Below, one piece after another: positions 13,090 to 24,300 of a DNA stretch of 64,000 nt. The position numbers and the translations under genes are program-made. Origin of the DNA: Halictus rubicundus (Eukaryota; Arthropoda; Insecta; Hymenoptera; Halictidae); contig NC_135152.1 in assembly GCF_050948215.1 (NCBI RefSeq), forward strand, positions 11,008,310 to 11,072,309, in the 5' to 3' direction. A model generated the notes under the pieces. It ran no database searches, had not been told where the DNA came from, and worked only from the letters and a program-made list of their open reading frames with translations. Numbering within the stretch: position 1 is the stretch's first letter; every line of letters begins with the position of its first letter.

Positions 13090-13520
13090 AATTTCCTGAT
13101 CATTTGTCGTTTAATATGTAGCGTGTGTTCTTCCAGTTCGTTTTGTAAATAGATATACACTTGTTCATCATGAAAGATAAATATTAAAGACAAAAACCAC
13201 TTTGTCTTTTTCATATTTCTTTACTGATGTTTTGTGTGCTCCATGACAATAGCAAGTTTCATTTAATGTTCCTTTTTATAGATAGCTTTAAAATTGCCAA
13301 TCGATTATTATTCTTTCTTTTTCCATTTCTAGAATACTAGTTTAAGAGTATGTTTACTATATCAATCATAAGCTTTGTGATCTTTGTAACAGTCATTTTG
13401 AGACAACTTTACCGTTTCGCATTTTTTTTTTAATCGATAGCATTTACAAAATAATTTTTTTCGAATTTAAATGCCGTTGAATATCATTTATTAATTGTTA
13501 TCATGTTCTCTTTATTTACA

Positions 13521-13526
13521 AATAAA
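13521..13526 (+). terminator. Candidate polyadenylation signal of importin alpha
   Basis: AATAAA about 430 nt after the stop codon; a second hexamer lies at 13571-13576. Use is inferred. Confidence 0.35.
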
Positions 13527-14140
13527 ATATTGTAGGCTGCATTACTTATCACATTTTGTATGTATTTTTTAATAAAACTTTGATACAAAATTTGACATGT
13601 ATTCATAATACTTAATTTCCTCTTAAATAATCTTATGTATGTATAAAGTAGATTACAATTATAAGTATACGAGGTTTGAACTTAATGTTACATCTACACA
13701 GACATCAAAATTATTGTAGCAACTCTAATAACTTAATGTCTATGTCAATAAAAAAAATTAATTAAAAATGTTATAGAATTTCGTTCCTTATCATGAATAA
13801 ATTTACATATTATGTATTCAGCCCTATTAGGCCACAAAGACTAGATGAAATTGTAACTGCGATTATTTTTCATTTCTTACTTATTAACTAATTATGAGTA
13901 TTTCACATGTAGCGCAACATAGAGATTTTAGAATAAAATTTAGAATTTGCAAATCAATTGTTTATTACTACCAAATTTTGTTCGCGTCAATGTTAAGTAC
14001 TACTACAACAATATTAAATATTATGAAACATTTACTATGTTGCAAATTAAACTATTACAGTTTGCTTCCTATAGTTTCAACGCCCCAAAATTGACAACGG
14101 AATTACAGAAAGCAATGGATATGATTCTACGATCATTTCA

Positions 14141-14146
14141 TTTATT
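14141..14146 (-). terminator. Candidate polyadenylation signal of OCRL
   Basis: TTTATT on the plus strand, i.e. AATAAA on the transcribed strand, about 225 nt after the OCRL stop codon. Use is inferred. Confidence 0.4.
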
Positions 14147-14369
14147 GGCAGTTCATTTTTGTTTCGTACTTTTTAGTGGTTTATCACCTTACCATTGGAG
14201 AAGCTGAACCAAAGTTTGCTTACTGTCAGCTTACTCCGTGATACGAAAGGGTCCAGCGATGAAAATATAAGAACATCAACAAAGTATTGATCATAGAGAC
14301 GGAATATTGTATTCCTAACTAGAGGAGAAACATTTACCGAATACTTTCTATTTGAAATTTCGAGTATGA

Positions 14370-17300
14370 CTATCGATCATGAATAAAATCGCTTTGATCA
14401 TTTACTAAAAAGTGATAAACAAAAGCTGCCTTTTTTCTGTCAATTATTGCTTGTACAGTGCGACTTCTTTGATTTCGGTCATCTCTACTTCTCGGTGGAT
14501 CTCTTAAAAATATTGATCCGAACAGTGTCGCTACAAAATAAATAATAAATACAAATTTCTTCATCGTTGTAAGTAATGGAATAATTTCGATATATTCTTA
14601 CCAAGAGTTTTGGCATCCAGCTTGTTATCTTGCGTATGATTTAATAATTCTTTTAGAAAGTAACATATATAAAGAAAAACTTTTCTCCTGATTTCTGGAA
14701 GCTGCATTACAATCTGCAAAACGATTAAAACAATGATTACATGAACTTTCCGTTCTAAAATATTAGAAACGTGCGAGAACCTGATGACCGGGACGGGTCG
14801 AGACGAATCGGGTTCTTGAAAATTTCGGGATTTCTGAGAATATTCAAGAATTTTAATATACTTGGGAATCCCTAATATCCTCGGGAATCTCGAAATTTTC
14901 GGGAACCTGTCCCAAACCCGTTTCGGGTTCTCGCACACTTCTATAGAATATAATTTATTTATGTATGTACCTGTTTGCATTGTAAGTAATTCACTGCTGC
15001 AGATAAACACACGGTATGCAAGTTATACGGAATTAGTGGTTCAGCGGTTGATTCTAATAGTAAAAGTAATGCTTCTGCAACAGAGTGTACACTACCAGCT
15101 TTGCAATTGTTAAGGAACCAAAATGATTTCTGAATCGTTAGAAGAGATCGTAACTTTTTAAATATTTAACTTTTATATTCAGAAAAGGATACGCATTGGA
15201 TCTTGACTACCATTATCTAACCAATCTCTTATAGCTATAATTTCACTGTGTAGCCCAGGCGTTTCAAAAAGTCCTGCCGTTTTTATACCATGCCGATACA
15301 ATCTGTCAACTAAAAACCATATCTCCTTAGGTATCTCATATGGATCTGGCGGAAGATTCTTATTATTTTCCTGTAACAACAAGATAACTATCATTAAAAA
15401 CTTTTTTACTGTTTTTTAGTTGCTCAGCTTTCATGTAACTCCCTTACAAGTTCCATTAATCTGCCAATAGGTATTTCTCTAATCGGTACTCGAATGTGAA
15501 CCAAAGCTTCTATTGACGATCCAAAGCAACTTCTTTCATAGGTCCCTGAGAAAAATTATCAATTACTGACGTCTTCATTTGTTATCAACACATTATAACA
15601 TTTTACTACCTGTCACGGTAATAAATATATCCTTTCCACCTTCGAGATGTAAAATTAAAATATCGTACAATTTATCTTCTCCAGAATTTAATTTGCAAGC
15701 CGACCTTTTGTCGACGTATATTTCAAATCTAGCATCACATTTTTCTCCTGAAATATGTTTAAAATTAAATTATAAAATAGATTACTCATCCCAAGAATGA
15801 AAATATAAAATAAAATGAATCACACCTGGTTTTATAAAACCTTTAAATGGCTCGATATCTAACCAGTCTCTGCAGTAATTAGTTTCTCCTAATTTCTTTA
15901 TAAATTCAAATTGTACTGGTACCTATGAGAAAGTATATTAGTTTCTCTATATAGGATTTATACTGATTTATGAACAAATTATTTCACCTGGCCAGTATTT
16001 GCAATAATGAGCTCTTTGCTACTAGGTTCCAGAAATTTCAAAGTGTCAAATATTATATCGGTAGTGTCGACCATTACTTGTGGTAAAAATTCGTTTTCTA
16101 ATTTATCAAGTTTTTTCATAACTTCTTCATGAATTTTACGATATTTTGCCATATCTATAATCCTAATCTGCAATTAATTACACATGATAGCACTCATAAA
16201 TGTATAATAATTTTGCGAATTTAAAGTTTTCTAATTACCTGAGAGTCAAATAGAGCGCTGACTGGTTTATGATCGGAAATTCTTAATTCAGGATGACTTC
16301 GATATACAATTGATGTAATCGCATCTCCTTTCCATAATACTCGATCGCACCACGCTGGTGATCTGCTTTTTTCACTATGATTCATAATTTTCATATACTA
16401 AAAACTATAGGGGTATACATATATGTGTACAGTAGCTCATTGCACGAGAACGAGACCGGAATTTCGGGCAAGATCCGAGGTTTTTGCAATGAACAATGTA
16501 TCCAATCAATCGCATAAGATTTCCAATCTATAACTCTCCCACTGTTGAACCGAAGTCGCGATCAATGTGTAGAGTTGGGAAATTATGTTTTGGCACAACT
16601 CCTACAAGGTAGAGAGTTACAAGGGAAATGAGAGTCGTAGCTGTAACTCATTCTGTCGGTCTAGGTTTGTGAAGGATATTACACATAACGAAGAAAGCGA
16701 ACGAAACAAAACGCGGTAGAATGAGATACAGTTACAACCCTCCTTTCCCTCGTGACTCTCTAGCTTGTAGGAGCTATACCAAAACATCATTTTCCAATAG
16801 TACATATAAAAACATAATGATATTGCGACTCGCAACATCACCATGAAATTACCATTTCCACTAGTGCAATCCTCACCTTGTACGAACAAAATGCAATGAA
16901 CGATATTCGTATAAAGAACGAGTATTTGATGAAGAGTGCAATGAGCGAGAATTTACTGTACATAAAATAATTAACTTTACCTAGAGTCCCAATTATCTGT
17001 GCCTAGATCGTATTTATACGTTGGCTTAAATGTAATTTCTGCTTCATGGAATCCTTGTAACACACGGCCTAATTGTCTTTGTTGACAAAGCTGATCTAAA
17101 GCCAAAACGGGAGCATAGTTTTCGGTCTCTATATGTTGTTTAGCAACTGTAACGTCCATTTCTGTTATTCGATAATTCAAGTCTCCCAACCAGTAAATTT
17201 GGCTATTAAGAATATTGTTCTTTTAGTATGGTAATACTGGAATATGTTCTAAATAAATATTTAACTTGAACTCTTACTCATGATCCTTAAAATTTTTTGG

Positions 17301-19172
17301 GGGAACATATTTTGAAAATGATAATCGTGCACATATATCTGCATAATCTTGATTACGCCTTTGGTATTCTTCACAATGTGCTGCTAAATGGGCATTAACA
17401 AAGCAGATAGATGTATTGTGAATAGAACAACTTACTGCTACACCTCCTTTATTACCCTATTCAAAAATAGTAAGTTATTCTATAGTAATAACATGCCCAT
17501 CAATATGAAAAACTTGATTTTAAATACAATAAAAATATTACCATTTTACCCATAATACCAGTGCCTACAGTATCAACTGATACATCTTTTATAAATGGTA
17601 TATGACTATTTAAAGCATATATAAGCAACATCATACCAACTAATCTGACAATGGCCACTTGTTCGTATACCCCATCCGGATGAAGAGATTTTGCTACAAC
17701 TTGTCTACAAAAACAATAATACTCTTAAAATATTTGATTTAATGAAATCTTCAATCATAATTTTGGTACCTCCACTCCTCTTCCCTTGGAGTATCATTAA
17801 AAAGAAATGCTTCTTTAGTTAAATCTAATTCTTGGAATCCAATTGCATACACATCTGGTGGTGTTTTGTCGCAACTCAGCCATTCGTGCAGAGTAATACC
17901 ATTTGGTGCTTGCCCATTTACATTCCATGTGCCAATAAATATACTGCAACAGACGGAATTATAAATGTTTGAATAACATTAGAGAAAGGTAAATATTAGG
18001 GAATATTGTTGGGAAGGTATCGGGTCGAAACGAGTCCCATTCTCAAATACATCAGAATTCTAGAGAATTTTTTGGGATCTTTGAGAGTATTCTAGGATCC
18101 TAATATATTTGAGAACCCTAATATGCTTAGGAATCCCGAATAAAATTCTAGACCCATCCTGACCCAACATTTTCAGGTTCTCACACACCTTTAGTAAATA
18201 TACATATGAATATAAGATAACAAACCGGAATGTTTTGCTGTATGTATAGTCGTCTTCTTTGCATGCCATCTGGTATCTTACTGCAGATTCTCTGGCAGCT
18301 ACTGGTGACTTACCAGAAGCAATACTTTGTCTTGTTACAACTAAAAGTGGATTCTCTATATCCACAAGCTGTAAAAGAGGATTTTCAATTAAAACTTTGT
18401 TGCAATTTAACAATAAGCACAGCTATCTTCTTATAAAATAATGCACTAACGGGATCAGTAACGTCTTCTACTTCCTTATTGGTAGCATTGGTATTACGTG
18501 TACTTCCCGTTAATTTTTGGATCCATGAAAATTCTGATGCTGGATTATTCGACTTCTGATACACTGAAATCATCAAAATATTAATTAGAATTAAATGTAA
18601 ACACACACACATTCAGTCATACATTCTAATTTGCTTGTACCTTCTATGGCTCTAAATATTTCCGATACCAAGGAACTGGTTCCTACTCCAGGCCTCATTT
18701 CAAATACTAAATGTAACTTTCTTGACGTAACATTAAGATACACATCTAAACCGTCCTGTTGTTTTCCATCTGTGTCTTTAAAAAGCATCATTCAATAATT
18801 ATAATTGTTATTATAATTATCATTAATGAGGCTAATAAGTTTACATACTTATGTTGCATTTAAAATCTTGGTCGATAGGTAATACTCTTTCTATGGTAAG
18901 ATCGCTATATACTTGAGGAGGTGTTTTAGAAGTGATTAAAATCACCAAGGCATGAGTTGTTCCTTTATTAAGGAGGGCTACAATCCTGGTAGGTTTAACC
19001 CAGCCCTGAATCAACGAAGCTTCTGTTGTCTAATTCCAGCGATTAAGGTTTTACACAGAAATATCTGATTATTTTACACATTATAGAAACAAAAATAAAA
19101 GGATACAATTATTACAGTCTCTCCTGAAACGAATTTTGACTGCACTATCAATGCTTGTTCTTGTGATGACAT
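14370..19172 (-). CDS. Ocrl: Inositol polyphosphate 5-phosphatase OCRL/INPP5B
   Basis: Removes the 5-phosphate of PI(4,5)P2 at endosomes, Golgi and the plasma membrane. Eighteen exons, all phases closing, 864 aa (human OCRL 901): 19172-19116, 19029-18849, 18775-18641, 18563-18451, 18368-18226, 17943-17770, 17704-17542, 17456-17278, 17202-16981, 16374-16239, 16167-15988, 15922-15826, 15747-15610, 15545-15448, 15370-15193, 15098-14971, 14713-14602, 14530-14370. A PH-like N-terminus (about 1-110) is followed by the catalytic domain (about 209-510) with FIGTWNVNGQ, GFQELDLTKEAF, NKGGVAV, FVNAHLAAH, WLGDLNYRI, SPAWCDRVLW and SDHKPVSALF, all the expected active-site motifs. An ASH domain (about 530-670) and a RhoGAP-like domain (about 680-860) follow. 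The RhoGAP arginine finger is replaced by Glu708 (GLFETPG), so it should bind but not activate GTPases, as known for this family. Drosophila has a single gene for OCRL/INPP5B; orthology to one vertebrate paralog is not claimed. Confidence 0.95.
14766..14941. mobile_element. GTGTGCGAGAA-ended MITE, copy 2 (OCRL intron)
   Basis: Ends GAAACGTGCGAGAACC and GGTTCTCGCACACTTC, TA on both sides. It occupies 176 of the 257 nt intron between OCRL exons 16 and 17 (14714-14970). Confidence 0.75.
16431..16958. mobile_element. 528 bp fold-back MITE in OCRL intron 9
   Basis: Begins CAGTAGCTCATTGCAC; the reverse complement of the other end begins CAGTAAATTCTCGCTCATTG. TA flanks both ends. Inside is a second, long inverted repeat of about 80 bp: roughly 16573-16655 pairs with 16715-16800 (each arm contains ACAAG..AGAGAGT and AGGGAAA). 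A single-stranded copy would fold into a long hairpin. No transposase frame. Confidence 0.7.
17982..18191. mobile_element. GTGTGCGAGAA-ended MITE, copy 3, degenerate (OCRL intron)
   Basis: The right end GGTTCTCACACACCTTTA matches the family and is followed by TA; the interior GAATCCCGAATAAAATT matches the other copies. The left end has decayed, so its border is approximate. It takes up most of the 282 nt intron between OCRL exons 5 and 6. Confidence 0.6.
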
Positions 19173-21346
19173 ATTTGTTAATATAATATTCTCTATTTTT
19201 CTCAATATTTTGTACAATGTTCTTATATGGCATGTGAGATCTGTTTATGTAAATTATAAACTGTTATTAAGTCATATAATCCTCTATGTATTTTTTATAC
19301 GCTACTGTAATTTTAATGTTTGCCAACAACACTTGTTTATTGACTGAAACTAACGACAAAATAACACTTAATAACAATTTAACTGAGTTGTTTACATAAG
19401 CAACAACACAGTAACATCAACTGACATCAGAAGCAACCAAACTTTAATAAAATTGAACATAATTATTACTAATTGAGTTGATAGGCTTCCGTCATAAATC
19501 ACGTTTTTCACGTGCACAGGACGCGTCACCTTACTGCATTTGTACTTTAAAAATTAACTGTCGATGCACTTTTGTCATAAAGACTACTTGCTGTCACTAA
19601 CAATAAGAAATGTCGTAATACAACTACTTCGCAACATTTCTATCAAACCATTTAATTTATCACTGAACAAACACAAATGACATATTACTTAAACTGACAT
19701 TAGACATGATTAAATTTGTTTTAAGGGTGTGCGTTGAAGTCAATAGTATAGATAATGTTCGATAGTGTATTCGAAATGTGTAACTGTAGAGACATGACAT
19801 ACATAGCAGAAGCTTAACGTACACGTATTTGAAGACCTTTGTCACACAAACACAAAAGCATAACGAACGAATTTCACATAAAAATGTAGTTCTTATCATT
19901 TGTTATTATGTAAATAAATGCACAATTGGCTGTTTCAATAGTTTATGTCGTAAAACGCGAAGTTTATATACTTACAACATAGAATCGTAATACCAAATTA
20001 ATCTCTTTCCTTATTTTTATTGAACTTCGTAAATACGCAAGATTAATGACTGCACCAAAATTTGTGAAATGTTTGTTTCATAAATTGTTATATATTAATT
20101 CGAGAAAGCATCGCCTTAAAACAAATCATAATTAAACTTGATTTTATTGATGTTTCGGTGTTTATGATTTTACTGAACTATTCCCGCACAATTTTTCGAA
20201 CGAAATTTAAAAGTTTTAAGTAGTGCAGAACGTAATCGGAAAATAAAGAAATTTATCGATCTTTCAAATGAAAATACTACCTTAATTTTTTATCATTTTG
20301 GGCGGGCAAATAAATTTCCCCTAGAAAGCAGGAAGTGATGGGCCCACATTACAGATTGAAAAATACGCCGACTTCCTGAGGCGCCGCGAGCGAATCTTCC
20401 TTTTCTAGCGCATCCATTGACCATGCCGTTTACTGCAATGGCGGTATAGATATTTCACAAAGAAGAAAGTGGATTTTCTGTAAAGTAAGTGGATATTATT
20501 TTTTCGTTTTCTTTCTTACGTCTTTTATTTTCGTTAGTCGCGTGTCGTTACGCTTCCGTGTGAACACTTGTACCAAACTTTTACTGTTGAAACGTTTCCA
20601 GGATGATCACAATTTGAATGGGCAAGGTCTACATACATAGTTGTACTTTTATAGACTACAGAATTCAGTTTCGTCCATATTGATCATTGCACTAGCCCAC
20701 AAAACTTAATCTCGCCTACAAAAAGTAAAAAAAAACGCGGGTTACCTATAGCAATTATTCCCCGAAGAGTTTACCGCCTTATGAGAATAGGACGCCAAAG
20801 AATTCGCGGTAATAGTTCGCGACATCTTAGGTTAGGATGAGTTTAACTATTGTTTGATAATTTCGTTTAATTTGATTTTAATTCATGGGATTGTTAACGT
20901 GTACTGTTTTAGATATACTACTTTACTTGTTTATTATTTATCCGTATTGTTGGTTGTAGTATTACTAGAAGATAAATTAAAAGATTTTGCATATTATACC
21001 TTTAAAAGGATGATGGAGAACAAAATTATTTATAATATCGCACTATCTGTTTCTGTTTCTATGAAACATTTCCTTTAAAGTTTAATATTGTGTAAGTTAT
21101 GTTTATTATATTATATGTTATTATTATTATGTTTGCAATATAACTTAGTGTTTACATAATATTGTTTGTCTGATACAATTGTTTTCATTCACATTTTTGC
21201 AACTGAATGGAAATAATTTTGATTAGTATAATTTTCACAAAAAGATGTATTCATTTGAAGTACAAACGGTACATATAATTTCATTACCGATTCTCTTTTC
21301 TATTATGATTATATTTTTAGGTAATACTTGGTATTTTGTTATCTGA
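19173..21346. other. Divergent promoter interval and USP 5' UTR
   Basis: Separates the start codons of OCRL (-) and the deubiquitinase (+). A likely noncoding first exon of the deubiquitinase ends at 20484 with the donor AAA/GTAAGT; its intron ends at the acceptor ATATTTTTAG at 21321, 26 nt before the start codon. The GC-richer patch around 20330-20470 is the best promoter candidate. The AT-rich rest shows nothing coding. Confidence 0.5.
20423..20449 (+). promoter_or_regulatory. Upstream ORF in the putative USP 5' UTR exon
   Basis: ATG with 8 codons (MPFTAMAV) and a TAG stop, in the exon that ends with the donor at 20484. If this exon is transcribed, the uORF would precede the main start and could lower translation. 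Transcription of the exon is inferred from the donor only. Confidence 0.35.
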
Positions 21347-24300
21347 ATGGACAATAAGGTGAATGTCTCAGAAGTAGAAAATATTTCAATGATTGGATCA
21401 TCTGGAATTTTTCACCTGCCTGGAGTCCCAGAGATATCAGACGTATTAGAATCGACTGGTCTCAGTCCACTAACGTCTTCCTTAGATCATACTCTTACCC
21501 TTCAAGAGGATAAATTACTTTCTACTGAAGTTAATATGGGCATAGAAGACACATGGTATAAAATCACATTTATGGAATCTTCAATGATTATAATGATTGA
21601 TCCTCAATGATTTCTCTTCCTATAGGACTGAAGCAAATAGTTCAACCTCAGATTATGCCATTCCGCTTCCACCACCACCTGGTTTAGGCGATTTCACAGA
21701 TATCGGCACAGATGAACTAATTGACAATAGTGGGACTGGTATAGAGCATGGTCCATTTTTACCGCCTGGTACACCTGCTTTAAACAACTTGTTCTCAGAA
21801 GGTGGAGATTCTCAAGATGATTCTCCAATGGGCATGTGTCTTTATATACTTTTATTAGAAGTGTGTGAGAACCAGAGAATATTCGAAAAACCTAAATATG
21901 CTTGGGAACCTCGAATATTCGTAGGAATCCTAAAAATTCTTGGGAATCCCAATATATTCTAGAATCCCAAATAATATTCCCGACCCGTCTGGATCCGATA
22001 TTTTTGGGTTCTCGCACACCCGTAATTTCTATATAAACTTAATGTTTATAGTTTTAATTGGATATTCCCTTGAATATTGTATTATTTCTATTTGTATTTT
22101 CAGAGGATGTAGTGTTACGCGCGGGTGTATGTGGTCTTCGTAATCTTGGTAATACTTGTTTTATGGCTGCTGGTTTGCAATGTTTAACCGCAACACCACC
22201 TGTTCTGCAACATTTTTTGGATTTGCAGCAGAGGGGGGAGAAACTTCCTCCTCCTGGATCATTGATGGCACATTTCAGTGTACTGCTTAGTAAAATGTGG
22301 TCTGGTAGATACAGTGTTCTCAGGCCTATTGAATTTAAACAAACTTTGGGAGCGTATCATTCGCAATTTAAAGATTACCGTCAGGTATATATTTTGCATG
22401 GTTGTCTGTAAAATATTTTCCTTACGGCACGATTGTCAAAACATATCATTTCACAGCATGATTGTCAAGAGTTTCTTGCCCTTCTGTTGGATTCTCTACA
22501 CGAACAAATGAACACAGCAAAGGGCACAAAGAATTGTCAAACTCCTTCGTCTACAACTACTGCTACCTCGATTAACTCGGTTGAGAACTCGAACGGGAAA
22601 GCTATGTCCCCAGTTACTGTCACTAGTAATACCGATTGTCATTCAGACTGGTTAGAGATGTGCGCCTGTTTACCATCGCCAGAATGTCCTAATAGCCCTA
22701 ATGTAACAATGGCTGGTTCACCAAGGGGTAAAGAAAATTTATAAAGATACAGAGAAGATTATAGAAGATTTGTATAATATTAATATTATTCTTTAGACTT
22801 AGATTCACCGATAGGCGAGTTAGATAGTACTGCAAATTCACCACGAGGATCACCTTTGAACGACGTCGACGACGAAGAGACGCTCGATTCTTTCGAAACC
22901 GTCGAAACAAAATCGAACACGTTCATTCACAATAAAGTGGACGAGAAGGAGAACGAGATTGCTCCTTCGTTCAGACTGGATACGTTAATAGAATTTTCGA
23001 AGAACGTTCCCAAATATCACGGTCTTTATGATATTCATAAAGAGGCGAAAACTAGCAATGCGAATTTTTTAGTGACGCTGCAAGAATGCAATAATGAGAT
23101 TCATTACGATTCACAGAAATACCCAAAAGAGAACGTTCGTAGGATGCCTTTAGATAATTCGAATCTAATGGAGAATCATGATTTCGACAATAAAAGCGTC
23201 AGCGTTAAACGAATAAAAGAAGTTAATATTGAAAAAGTCAATTGTGGTGTGGATTACGCGTCGAGCGGTTCCGATATAGAGTACGACAATGGTTTAGAGA
23301 AATGTAACGTGAAACGCATGCGGTTAGATGATCAAGAGAAGAACCACAAACGCGATGGCCTTGGAAGTATTAGCTCGCAATGTACACGGGTCTCTCAAAG
23401 TTACGGTAATGGAGCTATCGCCGCACAAGATGAGATTGAGGCGGATAAACATTGGGCAAATCACTTAAGGTCTAATAGGAGTATAATTGTTGACACTTTC
23501 CAGGGACAGTTTAAGAGCAAGGTAATGTCTGGACAGTCTAATATTATGTTTCCCATGGAGACTATACGTTGGGGTAATGTCTTACATAATCGGCTTTTAC
23601 CGTAAAAAACGCCTCCTATAGTAAAATTCAGTAGTCATACCTCCTTGCTTTGCGAAGCGTGAGAGGCAGGTCTCATTCTACCGATACATTTTACATATAC
23701 AGGCTGTCCCAAGAATGTTGTAATTCCTTTAAAAAGGTGATTTCTGAGCTCATTTGAAGTAACTTTTTCCTTTGCGAAAATGTTCTCCGCGGCATTGTTC
23801 AGGAGTTATTAACGAAAAGCAAGATGTAGCCGCGCTCTAATTGGTCCGTGTTTTTCGTTAATAACTCCTTAACAAAGCCGCGGAGATCGTTTTCGTAAAG
23901 GAAAAAGTATCTTGAAATGACCTCGGGCATCACCCCTTTCAAGTACAACATTTTTGGAACACCCCCTATATTTTTTACCTCGGACATAGAACACAAGCTC
24001 GAACTGCTATCATTCTGTCAGGTTTTGATACCTTGTTTTTTCTTTATAGGTTGTATGTGCAGTATGTAAACACGTTTCAGTTACGTACGAGCCATTCATG
24101 TATTTGTCAGTACCGTTGCCCCATGCGATGGAAAGGCAATTGAACGTGACATATGTTCCCGCGAATGGGGATCAACCAATTAAGTGTGTAGTCTCATTGA
24201 ACAAACAATCGCGCATTGGAAAATTGAAGGACGAGCTGCTCAAAACGTTAGGCAAGGGGAATATCGCAGTGGCAAATATTGCGCTCGCAGAAGTCTTGGA

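Larger units (their letters stand above)
13090..14369. other. Convergent 3' ends of importin alpha and OCRL
   Basis: AT-rich, noncoding. Plus-strand AATAAA at 13521-13526 and 13571-13576 could end importin alpha. Minus-strand signals (TTTATT on the plus strand at 14141-14146 and 13961-13966) could end OCRL, so the two transcripts may overlap tail to tail. No further gene seen. Confidence 0.5.
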
